Shown: positions 1 through 13,285 of the stretch, one piece after another | Numbering within the stretch: the first letter of the stretch is position 1 | How the letters are laid out: each line of letters opens with the position of its first letter | Assembly: GCA_905250075.1 (NCBI GenBank) | Contig: CAJNOP010000016.1 | Coordinates: forward strand, 1,211,661 to 1,275,660 | From: Rotaria sp. Silwood1 | Lineage: Eukaryota > Rotifera > Eurotatoria > Philodinida > Philodinidae | DNA: 64,000 bases | Direction of reading: 5' to 3' | Made by a program: the position numbers and the translations under genes | Notes under the pieces: generated by a model | The model's input: the letters and a program-made list of their open reading frames with translations, nothing else | Database searches by the model: none | What the model was told of the DNA's origin: nothing

Positions 1-844
1 TGCGAATACAATTCTCAATGCACCTTATTTCATTGTTAAAGTTTCAGAATTTTTATTCTTGAATACAAACATAAGCAGAACATAATATTTTGTTGAAAAA
101 TTCACTAAAATAATACTAATTCAAGAATAAAAGATCTATAGAGACAGTGTCTTTTAGGTTTTCTCTGGTCCTTCTGACAAGTAATCAGATAAATATTACG
201 AAAGATTATTTAGCTGACTATTTCGATTTAATAAAACTTTACAACGAAGTCCATAAGTTTCAAATTATCATATTCGAATGAAGTCTACAATTTCTCTCCA
301 TAAGATAATCCTTGATTTCATGGCTTTGATATCTAGTTTTTCAATTATTTATACAATAAATTTTCTTCTTAGTATCTTCAGAAAACAACTTCACAATTTC
401 TTCTGATGAAATAATTAATAACAATCTTAGGCATTAGTTATTCAAATTATTTTGATTGATTGATATTTAGTTTTCTTGTCTTCGTTCCAAAGTTATGTAT
501 CTATTAATATCAATAAAGCAAAGCTCATTAACGCAACTCATGAGGTGCTAAAATATGGAATTTACATGTCTGCTTTAGCCTCATTATGCTAATACCAAAT
601 ACGTTAATTGAAAAAAACTCTAACAGACACCAGCTGTTTTTGCCAAGGATAATTGATCGTCAGAGAAACGATCTGTCTTATTTATATGTCTGCATTTCGA
701 GGAAAAGTCTTTGACTTTTTTTTTATGATACACAATCCTGAAAGGATGTTAAAGTATACAGATAGAAATTCGAATCTTGCTTTCCTCATAGACATAACAT
801 CATAATATTGTATATCTTAATTGATAATTATCTATTAATCTTAC
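1..844. other. Intronic or noncoding left edge
   Basis: This stretch follows the donor at 844 and should be supervillin intron. I found no convincing minus-strand continuation of the gelsolin repeats here. Positions about 525-570 resemble a dispersed repeat also seen near 50231 and, inverted, near 61650. Confidence 0.5.
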
Positions 845-3800
845 TATTTAATAATGAATAATATTTTCGTTCATGATTTCGTTCATTAATTCCTTCCCAA
901 AATAGTTCTATTTCATCACCTTCTTCCATTTCAAAAAATTCAATATCTTCCGCTTGACCATCAAAATGAAATTCTTCCGCACATCTAAATAGATCATTAT
1001 ATGTAAATAAAAATAAAAGTTTCCTAAACTTATTTAATTTAATCAACCTTTCACGTAATTTCATAGCTGATTTACTAGCTAAGATTTGTTGTTCATCAGT
1101 TGTTGCATAACCATGCCAAAGTAACATTAAATTTTCCATATTATTAATTAATAAAAATGATGTTCTACTACGTAAATTAGCACTATTAACAGTTAATTCC
1201 CACCAATGTGTTTCAACATCAATTTCACCAAGAAAGACATATAAACGCCAATGTGATTTATTTTGTTTCAATTGATTACGTTTACCTATATGAACAGTTA
1301 ATGTACCATCAAATAATTGTAAAAATGTTGCTTCTTCATGTTCTTGTATAACATGAATCTAAATAAAATAAAATATTTTAAATAAAAATAAATCAATTAA
1401 TCAAATCAATTACATGAGGTCCTTTTTCTTCATTAAAAAGTATTGTCATTAATGCTGAAAGACCTTTTTCATTTGGACTAGCATTAATACCTTGCCATAT
1501 CCAATAAGCAATACGATCACGACTTATATCTGTCTTTCGTTCCAATGTATTATTATTGCCAATGGCAATCAATTTGTATTTCCATCGTATAATATAAACA
1601 TCATCAGAATAAAATTGTCCATAACTTGTTTTTAATAATTCATGTCGTTCATTATCACTAACATGCCAAACATTTAATGCAATAGTTTGAATATGATGAC
1701 CACGCATTTCAATAGAATCATACCTGTAAAAAAAAATGAATATTTTCAAGTAAGATTATAATAAATAAACTATGAAATAAATACAAACCAATATCTTCCT
1801 CGACCTAAATTTATTTGTTCAACGATCATATTTACTGGATTATTTTGTTTAACAAGCATTTTATATACATCAGCTGGTTTGAGTGTTTCAACAATTGATG
1901 GTGGCTAAAATTTAATATAGAGATTAACATAGATCAAAATTTTGTTTAAAATTATTTTTTTTTTCTGTAATACGTTAAGACTTAAGATTAAAAAATTCAA
2001 ATAAATATATATACATACTCGTTGTGTAGATGCTGGTTTATTAATAGTATTTCCTGTATCAAGAACTGATTTGACTTCTTGAAAATAACTTGGCCAATCA
2101 TAAAATTTTCCTTTAAATAATAAGGTTTCAACATTTTGATTTTGTTTTCCAAATATACACCATTCTGGTCGTTTAGTACCTGTTTGACTAGTTTGTTCAT
2201 TTTTATCTAAATATAAAAAATAAATTATGAAAAAAAAAATGTGATTTTTATATTCAAATTGAGTATATTGACTTGCAAACATCGTTGTTACTTTGGGACT
2301 TGTATTTTAATTCATATAACAAAAAAAGTTACTTTAGTTTCTCGAGCATTGTGTTTAAATGCATATGAGATACATCTCGACAATTTTATCATTCTATCGC
2401 TTAAAAAATTCTCGTCACACTTTGAATTGCATTTCCATCTAATGTTATCTTCACATCTCTATTACATTATCAGATGATGCAAAGTGTGAATGTGGGTATC
2501 GACGAAGAGAAGATCTAAAGCTATGAGTGATTGTCCAAGCTCGCAACTATCTTGTCGAGCAAAGTACATAATGAGTAACTATCTGGTTCCTTTGTAGTTA
2601 ATATAATGCGAACTCTTCTAGTGATATTAAAATATTCGAATAATACAACCCTTCGTTTCAAAAGAAACAATTTTATTAAAAACCTGATAGAGCTCACTAA
2701 ATGCTAATAAGACATAAAATATGAGGTGTTGGCTAAGATCAATTGTTAGCAAAAATTCTTATTCTTCGAAATCTTTGTTTCGTTGTGAATACTTTTCATT
2801 AGTATGGACAGTCAAAAAAAATGTCACTTTCGAACTCAACCAATAACTTGAAAATTTTATTTTACATGTTTAAAATGCGTTATCACAATACTACAAACCG
2901 AATAAAAGACAGAAAATAAGACCAAATTTTTCAATGGATGGAAGTTTTCTTCTAAATCTAGGAACCGTATGTAGAGAACTTTGCTAATCAAATATGTTCT
3001 TAAAACTATTTAGTATTCAGTAAGTATTTTAAACCAAATATTTTTACATTGCTTTGCAGAAAAAAGACTTTATTATTTCTAACAAGAAACTATCAAGTCT
3101 TCATGACGATTGACCAGATCTTTAAAAAAATATTACTAAAAGCTTCTCTTCTGACCACAGAAGTATTATATCCTAATTTCAGTAAACTCTTTACTAATTA
3201 TTTACCATCAAGTGGATCAAATGGATTAATAATACATTCACTAAAGTCATATGAATCATTCCATAATTGTTGTGCTAATTGTAAACCCATATTTCGTTTT
3301 GTTTTATCAGCATATTTACCATTCCAAACATATAATTCTGAACCAAAATCAAAAACAAATACTTCATTTGAATCAAGAATTTTAATTGATAATGAACGAA
3401 AACATAAATCATCTAATGGCATAAGTAAATCATTTTCCACACGATACACACGATTTAATTCTGTTATATTCGCTTCATAAAAATCATCATCGATTACATA
3501 ATCTATTGATTTATAATCATCGTGTTCACCTTGTAAAACATCACGAAATTCTGCATGACTATCATTTTCTGTATCATCTTTAGCTTGATCCAAAATAAAA
3601 TATTTTACTTCATTACGTAAACCAAAATCACGATTTTGTTTTAAATAATCAATTAAATCTGTTGTTTTAGCTTTTTCTGCTGCATTTGCATAACGACCGA
3701 ACCATGCAAAAACTTTTAATGGCGTTATTAATAAATAACAATCACCTTCATTGATTGATTCATATGTTGGATTAACAAGACGTAATGAACATTGACGACG

Positions 3801-6800
3801 TCCTTTTATTAAAATAAGCATTAATTCTTTATATGGTTCAAAACCAAATTTTGCAACAGGTGATTGATCTATTCTACGTAAATTTACTTCAGCAAAATTT
3901 TCTGTTGCAGTTAAAGTTGCTAAAGCTTCTTGAGCAAGACCAGCATTTTCAGCAACTAAAAAGAAACGGATATGATTTAATAATTAAAACAAAAATTGTC
4001 ACATTGAAATGAGTAAGACCTATGAAAAGAGTAACATTATTATGCATTTATTCTGATATATTAGAAATGGTGTTTTTTTTTTATTTGCAAAACAAGACTA
4101 AGAACAACCTAACGTTTTATGAACGAAGCAAATATTCGCTATTACAGTTCCCATAGTGAAAGAAAACATCAAAATTTGATGACCTTCATATGTCCATGAT
4201 GATTATTATTTATCATATATATGCTTGATTATTGAATATATCACGCATCTTTATGAATACAAAATGCAATTTGACAAGCTCTTTCAAATAAAAAAAAGAA
4301 TTAAACTCATAAAATAAAGGCCCACAGAGAATTCTAAGTTACCCAAAGAGTTATTTTAGACTTGTTTACTGGTTATTTCCTTAGAGTGTCATGATATAAC
4401 GCTAAAGATGTCATATGATTTGACTGTACTTGGCCCAAGATCAAGTTTTGAAGGGGCAAGGGCTTAATTTGTAGTTTTTTATTAACAATTTTTGATATAA
4501 ATAAACCTTGAGAAAAAAAACTGTATACTACATAATTTTAAGTTAGTATGTATATATATATTAGTGTCAGTTTTTTACTGTTCGAATGGTACCTATCTCA
4601 GTATATATTTCATTTAATCTAACTCGATAAGATACAATATAAATAGATTTTTAGAATATAAAATACATGCTACGATTTTTTTATTTATATTTTCTAGTTA
4701 AGAATAAAATGATCCAAGTAATAAGGAAAAAATTTTCTCACGCAAGTTTGCATGAGATAATGATTGAAATTTTTTTCTAAGAGCAAAAAAAAAAACTTTT
4801 TTTTCTTCCATACTTTGTGCTCGTTTTAATCGACGTAATTCTTGTTCGGAAAGATTAGTATGTATTTCTGTATATTGATCTTCTGTTGGTATTGTTGCTT
4901 GAATTTGTCGAAGTGGGTTTTTTGCTCCTTGTTGTTGACGACGTGGAGGTCGAACACGAGATACTTGTGATTGTAATCTGATTAAATTGCAAAAAAAAAA
5001 ATAATAATAATTGTATTGTTATCAAAAATTTTATTTTACCGAACAGTATTTTCAGCTATTCGATTCAAATCATCTGTATTCAATTGAACAGATGATGATT
5101 CATTATTTAAGTTTTTACTTGCATCAGCAAAAAACTCATCAAGATGATCATCTGGTTTTAATACAGATATTGTATCAGATTTTAATACAGAAACAATATT
5201 TTTATTAGGTTTTGATAATGCTAAATAAATTTCAATTGAAATATGAAAAGAAAAAGAATGAATTATTGAAATATATTGCTTACTTGTACCATTGGTTTTA
5301 TTAATTGGTAACACTATTTGATTAGAATCCTTAGCTTTCACGATTGAATCTAAAGAAAAAGTAAAATAAAACAGATATAAAAACATGCTTTTAAGATAAA
5401 TGAACATCTTCTATTGAATTACTTGTCTGTTCAATATGAACATTTTTTTCCATACATTGTCCCATAAGACTTACACTGTTCTTTTTTTTTTTTGCTTAGT
5501 AATCTTTATGATAATGATGATGATAATACATGTATTTTGTCACATCTTCAAAAAAAATATCTAATCCACCTCCGTCTCTGACTTTGTCAACAAATAACAA
5601 GATACTTTATGTCATCTCTTTTCGTAAAAATAGGTTATATGTTATTGTCGATAAAGAGACTAAGTAATCAAACAACTTCGATAGGAAAAAAAAACAGAAA
5701 GAACAAGAGAGGCCAACTTTTTTCCTTTATCAACATTATGTAAGACACAACGTTCTATATTCATGTTCAACCAAAGCAAAACAAGAAATAGCTTGCGGCA
5801 TTACTATGTAACTAACTGTTCTTAACTGACACTATGTCAGCAATCGGTCAATGAGTTAATTTCAATGTATGAACGGCAAATGTGGTTAGATAAGTGTGAA
5901 AATAGTAAATAGATTATGGAAAGAAAGGATGATGTAATATCAAAGTAATATATAATAATTTCGTATTTACCAGCTTTAAGACGAACAATATCCACTGTTT
6001 TAGCATGATGTTGTTTATCTGTATTAGGTTTTTTTGCATTATATTTTAATGTTGGAGTTTTACGTGTACTAGTTGAAATTTGTTTTTGTTCGTTGGTTAA
6101 TGTTGAAGGTTTTTCTGATGAATTTTCTGATGCTAATTTATTAAGTTTGTTTCGTTCTATTTCATCGAATACTTTTAATTGTTCAAGTCTAAAAATATAT
6201 CAAAAATTCATATTTAAACTTTCATCAATATTCATTAACATACCTTTTGCTCACTGATATTATACTGTTTGATTCTTCTGGATTTGACATAATTGCATCA
6301 TCTGAATGATTACAAATAAAAAAATTTTCAATATTTAATGATGATTAAAAGAAAAATACAAGCATACTTAATCTATATTTATATATAACATGCTGTTCAT
6401 TTCCAAGTGAAAATGATGCATCTGATAATGATAGGGAAGTATCATGCATATGATATTTATCATTCACTGTACATATACAAAATACAAGAAAGTTATTCAT
6501 GCATATTTTAATTAATACATACCAGGAGCTGTGGATTCTAATTGTTGTGAACTTGATGATGGTGTTAAATTAACAGCGGCTTGAACTTCTTCAGCAGTAA
6601 TAGGCTAAAAAAAACAAAAATTTTCAATAGATCTTTTAAATTTATCAAGAGAATTCAAATAAATTTCTCATAAAACTTCTAAAAAATTTATAAATTAATA
6701 CTTGTGAATGTTTGATCATTAAGATTTACTTACGAGAGAACTTTTCAAGTAAATGTATGTTGATTAAATAGAGCATAGCTGACAATGAAACAGCCTTAGT

Positions 6801-9800
6801 TAGTTTAAAAGTAAATTTCTTCTAGTAGTAGTTATGATTCTTTCAAAGTACGCTGTTGAATCTCAATTTTCTCGAAAAGCAAAGTTTTATTCAGTTAAAA
6901 TTTATACTGTACCGATCCCAAATATTCCTTATCTTGTAGTTTCTTTGTTTAATAATGAAAGATACATATGAGCAAAGTGTTTGTACTATTCTGACATAAA
7001 GCCAGACTATTTATTGAAAAATTACGAAGTTGTTATCTATTCTTTTTTATCGGTGTGGACAAAATCATTTCTAATAAGATGCATATGTATATGTGAGTGT
7101 CAAACAAAAAGAAGAAGATGAGAGAACATAGAAGGAATTGATTTTCATTTATTGGCTGTTCCAATTATTGTAGCATGCTCGTAACAATCTTGGGAATGTA
7201 CGAAAGAAAAACAAACACAATTCGAAAATATTGATAAGGAAGACCATCTGGTTTACTATAGCCTCAAGAATAGAAAATAGATAAAGTGAATAGCATTACA
7301 CAACTACTTCAGGAAAATTCATCTGAGAAATTTTTAGTTCTATTATTATTTACTCTATGTTACAAATGAACATATTGGCGAACAGTTGTTCCATGTATTT
7401 GAGTTAATACAAACAACAATTTCATATAATCAAGAGAAAGAAGCTACGCTAAAGCATAGTACATCGGACGATGAAATAGACAGGTACGAAAAAAGTTTTG
7501 ATTATACATATAAAATTTGAAACTTTGATTCACTTTTATGAACCTTTAATAATTGAATACATAATATTTTGAGTAGAGAAATTTTCCAAAGAAAATTAAT
7601 ACTAGAGAATCTTTACACATACATGCATTCTGATTCAGAGCGTATTTGAACAATGAATTGTGATAGGAAATCTTTAAATGCATGTTTATATTCATTCGAA
7701 GAGCAAGCCCATACTTAAATCTGACTGTAATAAATGAATTGAAATTTCAATTATTACACTATTGCTAAGCGGTAAAATTTGGAACCTTATTAATAAATCA
7801 GAAGATTTTTAATTCCTTCTAGAAACAACTTGTACTCAAACCAATTGAGCGTATTTCATATTTACGAGGGAACGACTTCGAATGACACCCGCCATTTGAG
7901 CTTATATGAGTCCCAGAAAAAAATCTCCATGATACTAGCAAAAGTTTAAAAGGGTTTGTCATTATGCATCTTTGACGTTGAGTTATTTACTGTATTTTTT
8001 ACCCATTCTTAGATAGTTTCCAAAAAATCAAGTAAGAAAGTTTTGGTCCAAAGAAAAAACTTTTCAATACTTCGAGAAGTTTCCTCATTAGACATCAATA
8101 AGACTATTCTGTTGATTTTCAAAGAAAAATTTTGATGTTATTATAACTATCAAAGATATGAACTCATGTAAAATATTATATTGAAACAATGACAATCAAT
8201 TTTTAAGTGTATTCATAAATAAAATACCTGTGTAAGTCGAATTCGATTATTTTTTAATGATGATGTTGGTGCTAATCCCATAGGTTTCTTTTTATCAAAT
8301 AAAGTCATTTTTTCTTTAAATGATAATTTTGAAATATCATCATCGAATGTCTCATTTTCAGTCTTCTTATCTGATGAACTTTCATTATTTTGATGCATGA
8401 GAAGAATATTTTCTGTATATGCACGTTGTTTTTCATTAGCATATTTTTTTGTTATTGGTGATGCAAGTGAAGAACTAAGAAATGAGTTTTTTTTTAATTT
8501 ATCAAAATATAAAAAAAAACTTAATTTTACTCTTCATATTTGAATGGTTTTGAACGTGGTAAAGTACCACCAAATTGTGTATCTTTTGAAATTGTTTCAA
8601 ATAAATTTCTTTTATCAGAAACAGTCATATTTTCATCAATTCTAAAATTTATAGATAAAGAATTAATCTATTTAAGATGAATGTTTTATTTTTTTTTTTG
8701 TCTTGTTACATACTCATTTGAAATTGTTTCTTGTTCTACTTGTTCATCATTTGATAATAACAAATTTAATCGTTCAATAGACATTTTAGCTCGTTTATCA
8801 TTATGATTTTGAATGTCAATTGGTAGTTCAACTGAATGAGCTTTTTGAAAATATTTAGACTTTAGATCTAATGGTGATGATGTTGCATCATTAGGTGATA
8901 TCATTAATTCATAATCACTTTTTGATATTGGTAATGAACGATTAAATTGTTGTTCATCGTATGTATTAGGTTTTTGAATTGAACGTTTATAATCTTCAAC
9001 TTTACATCGACTATTACGTTTTCGGATTATTTCAGAGAGACCACGTTGTTTTTCAACAGGTAAATGTATTGAACGATTGGTGGTTGCTGTTGTTGATGAT
9101 GATGCTGATGAATCATTATTTTCATTTAATTGATCAAACATTTGTTCAACTGATGATCGAAGTGGTCGAATTAAATTCGTTGTTTTCGGTGGACTCTCAC
9201 GTGGTAAATCAATTAATTTTGGAAAAAAAGGTGGTTGATCAAATATTTGTAATGATACTTCTTCTGATGAATATTGGTCCTTTCGAACATTCATTGTACG
9301 AAGACGTTCAAATGGATTAAGAATCACTACATTTGATAATGGTCGTATTTTTATTATAGGTAATGATGATGAATCAACTAGATATATTTTAAAAATTAAA
9401 TAATTGAAAAAACCAACAAACTCCGAAAACTTACTATTAACTGGTTCATTGATAAATAATTCTTGATTTTGTACGACTTTTTCTTCTTCTATTGAATCGG
9501 TTGGTATAACTATATATATCGAAATAAAATAATAATTTAGAATTTAATTTATACATATTTTCATATTATTAATTAATGATTAAGTATATATACATATATG
9601 ATTGAACTCAATATCTTACCTTTTTCATTCATCACTTGATCTTTATTTATATTAAGATCATTGATAGCATCGTGAAATGTATCATCAGCAAGTGGTGATG
9701 AATAAACTTCGTTAACTTTTTCATCAATAAAATCATGTCGTTTTGTAAGTGGTGTACCTGAAGATCGTGCATAAAATTGAGATTCAGCAAGAGATATTCC

Positions 9801-11118
9801 TGATGGTGGTGGTGGTGGTTGTTGTTGGTGATGTTGTTGTTGTATGATATCTTCTCCTTCTTTTTTTTCATTTATTGATATAGTCTTTGGTTTTGTTATA
9901 GAAGGAGTTGCATCAACCATTGCATATGTTTGATCATTAATTGTTTCATTCTTACGAACAGAATTAGTAATACCTGTACATGTACCATCATTACCAATAT
10001 TATGTACTGATATAGCTCGTGTATTGTTACGTGCATCTCTTTCGGGTGATGACAACTCTATTGAGTATGAAAAGAATATTGTTTTTTTTTTTTTTCTGTA
10101 GAATAAACAAGCAACGCAATACCGATACGTAAGTATGAATAAGACAAAGAACATGAAAAATGATTGCTTTGTATAGCCATAAGGGAAATAATATTGACAA
10201 AAATACAAAAGGAATGTGTCTCAACAAATTTATGACCGTATGTAATATTATTTGTGTTGTCAACCGATAGAAAAATATGATTAACAAAGTTATTTATTGA
10301 AATATACGATGACAGATACTACAGAAAAACATCTTTTTACTATCTTTGTCATCAATAGATAAGAAAAAAGAGATTCGTCATTGATATTCTGTTTCCAATT
10401 GAAATTTCTCTTATTTTTCAGAGTTGTTTGAAAAAAAAACCTTGTATTAATAATGACCTTTCCAAATGATTTAAAGAACAAAGACTTGGGTAATGTTGAT
10501 TTAACCCAGAGCATTTGTTTCTGATACTTCTATCCAGATGTGTTCAGATCATGGTGGCCTTAAAGACAATGCTAAAATAATGCGTCCTCGTCAATCTGAC
10601 GTCAAAAAAAAAATTCATCTATTGGCCTCTACTAACGTCTCAATAAATTTAGGTTTTAGTTACTCGTCTTTATATTTATGATGTATAATCTCAGCATGAA
10701 TTCATCAAGTTTTATATTCTCATTGGAAGAATAAATATCAGCTGAATACTATTCCAAGACATATAAATACATATATATGTATATAACTAGATGGATCTCT
10801 TGTTAAGATAACACTAAGAGATGAATGTCCTTCTTTTTGCAAAATATTTGCGTAGGCAAGTCTCAACTAAGTAGATACTATAACTTGTGTGTGCTTATCG
10901 ATCTACTATTTTTATTTTATGACAAACAAAAAACTTACCAGGCAATTTTCCATCCGATTTAGCTACGTTTCTTGAGCTTGTACAGAGCCTAAAGAAATAA
11001 AATCATCATATAAATTAACCTTTGATGTATAGTAATAGAATATTAAAAAAACAAAAAGTTTTCATGAATATAATGAAAAGAAAAAAGTCAAATTAATATA
11101 TACATACCACGCTCCCAT
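845..11118 (-). CDS. SVIL: Supervillin-family protein, short isoform (3' end beyond window)
   Basis: Supervillin links actin and myosin II to the plasma membrane. Inferred coding exons, 5' to 3' on the minus strand: 11118-11108, 10988-10939, 10057-9620, 9509-9435, 9377-8714, 8641-8531, 8474-8228, 6604-6523, 6466-6368, 6301-6244, 6188-5971, 5349-5284, 5220-5040, 4977-4814, 3955-3206, 2206-2019, 1904-1789, 1723-1414, 1358-845. Every junction is GT-AG and phase-consistent. The first roughly 820 residues are polar and low-complexity, with short family motifs (TQPITAEEV, VLKPDD, KNPL). The gelsolin-like core starts near residue 850 with LMLILIKGRR, then GDCYLL, VFDFGSELYVW, DVYKM, LRSRTS and LWHG, colinear with vertebrate supervillin as I remember it. 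About 1447 codons lie inside the window. The last exon ends in phase 1 at a GTAAG donor, so the remaining repeats and any villin headpiece lie left of position 1. Family call is very secure; small exons less so. Confidence 0.93.
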
Positions 11119-11240
11119 GATGTATCAATGGAAAGTTCAATTGGAAAGAGTAAAATTTCGCCAATAGGAGGAGTAAATTTTAAAAAGACGTGTATTTGTA
11201 TTTTTACTCCGCTTTATCTATTTTACTAAATCAGACTAAA
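11108..11240 (-). promoter_or_regulatory. Probable internal promoter and first exon of the short supervillin isoform
   Basis: The 11-nt coding exon (ATG GGA GCG TG, then GTATGT) has no pyrimidine tract plus AG just upstream of the ATG, so it looks like a transcribed first exon, not an internal one. It lies inside the 2.3-kb intron between 13286 and 10988. Joined to the next exon it gives MGAWLCTSS, a fit to the N-myristoylation pattern (Gly2, small residue at 3, Cys at 6). No TATA box or start site can be assigned by eye. Confidence 0.5.
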
Positions 11241-13285
11241 TAGTAACATACATGTATATATATAGGTATCAACATATGTTTTTGGCCTATCATTCAACTG
11301 AATATAGTCAACCAACAAAGAAAAAAACAATTATCGCAACGGAATTTGGATACAATTGACGATAGACTATAGATGTGCAACAAAAAAAAGAAGAAAGAGA
11401 GTAATATTATTATTCTAGAGAATACATGAACGTTGTATGTCAGCAACAGTCCTATTTTTGTCTTGATTATATAAACCTTATTGTATATAAGCATAAGTTA
11501 GGAACGATAAAGACGAAGAGGAAATAAGAAATAGCAACTTATTTATGTAGAGTTCTTTTTGATAAACGCAATGCATCAATATCTCCATGTTGCAGATGAC
11601 GATAGTAGGTGGAGGAGCCAAACGCAAACGTCATTCTTATACATACATCAAGAATCGTTTTTTTTTCTCTCTTTCTGTTTTTCTCTATCTTTCTCTGCTT
11701 TTTTTCCTATTGTCGATATAATTGTATTATTCTTTCTTTTTGAGTATTATACAATTGCTTAAAGTGTCTTGTTAAGGTCTTGTCTTTTTTTTTTTATACT
11801 GTATTCCACTTTACACTTATGATCATAAGTGTGAACATTAAGTGCATAGTAGCGACGTGAAGAGTGAACAAAAGTTAAAAGTAATGTGGCATTAATCATC
11901 ATTTCTTGATACTGTCAAGCTGAGTTTATCTACATTTAGCTCTAATATATTTAAGTATCTGTCTATCATTAATTAATGTTGAGTATATTTGTCTGTCAAT
12001 ATTTTAAGTCTAAAAAGAAAAGAAGTTGAAATATATAGTAACCTTGTTCGATGACAAGAACGATTATCTGTCTAATACAAACAAAAAATCTATTCATTTA
12101 CACGGAAGTAATACACAAGGTTTCGTTTCTGTTTCATCCATAAATACGTCATTATATGTGTATGTAAAGAAAAGCAATTAGTAAGAACGATGGGATCATA
12201 TTTATACAAGGTTCTTAGTTGTTCTTCGATGAGCAGATGTGTATTTATACTGATAGATAATAGAAAAAAGAAACAAAGATCGATCTCATCATAATCTAGA
12301 CGACTTTGATTTTCTTTTTCTATTGTTGTTATTGACATTTTTAATATTAGATTGACATTGATTGATATATCAGTATTACAATCATAAAACAATTTTTACT
12401 TTTGTTTTTTAAAGGTTATTCTGTGGTTATTATTTGTTACATCATCAAATTAGACCGATTAAAAAAAAATAAACATAAAAAACCAACAAAAACATTTCAA
12501 TTCATGTATGATCAGATTTATACTCAATGACTTTGTCTAACTATGATGAAATGAAAATAGCTTTGAAAAATCCACATTCAAAAGACCACAAATGATAACA
12601 GCAAAAAAATATATGTATTATATATATATCTATATTTATATATATACGCAAATAGTAAATCCACACTGTTATTTTTGTTTTTTATCATTATGTAGAACAA
12701 ACAAACAAATACTGATCAACATGATATGATGTGAAAAAAACATAAAGAAAGTTTAGGATATTCTGTCATATAAAATGAAGATACATTATGACGTCGTGAT
12801 GGATATTCATTCACCGTCCGATTGTCCTATAACGGAGAGAAGACGAATTTGATTTTTTTGTTTTATACCATGATTGATGCACGATCACCTATCTAGTTGA
12901 CAGCAAAAAGTATGCATGTGTCACGGTCGAATTTCATCAATCACACAAAAACCGAGCATATCAATATGCGAATGCGATCGTGCTACCGAGCAACATAACA
13001 GGAGAGAAGGGTAGAATGAGAGTGAACGCCGAATGTTACCATAAATCTATATCTGGATATAGAGATCATGCATGTGATAGGTAACAATATTTAGCCGAAT
13101 TAAAAATATAACATTCATTAAGAAAAAAAGAATAAGGAATAAAAATGAGAAAGTATTTATACGCATTAAAAGCATTAGCAGGAATTATATAAAAACTATC
13201 AATCGGTCTAATTTGATGATGGAACAAATGCTGTCAACTAGATATGTTTGAAAATAAAGAAAAGAAAAATAGTGATATATCTTAC

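Noticed and set aside
3049..3480. Plus-strand frame opposite a supervillin exon
   Set aside because: It is the antisense shadow of the gelsolin-core exon 3206-3955, which matches supervillin on the minus strand.
13000..13080. Possible tRNA or structured RNA
   Set aside because: No TTCGA-type arm or cloverleaf could be built by eye; no tRNA or rRNA was found in the window.
13282..13284. TAA as the true end of a separate gene
   Set aside because: It is embedded in a strong donor and the resulting phase fits the next supervillin exon. Kept as the alternative, not the preferred reading.
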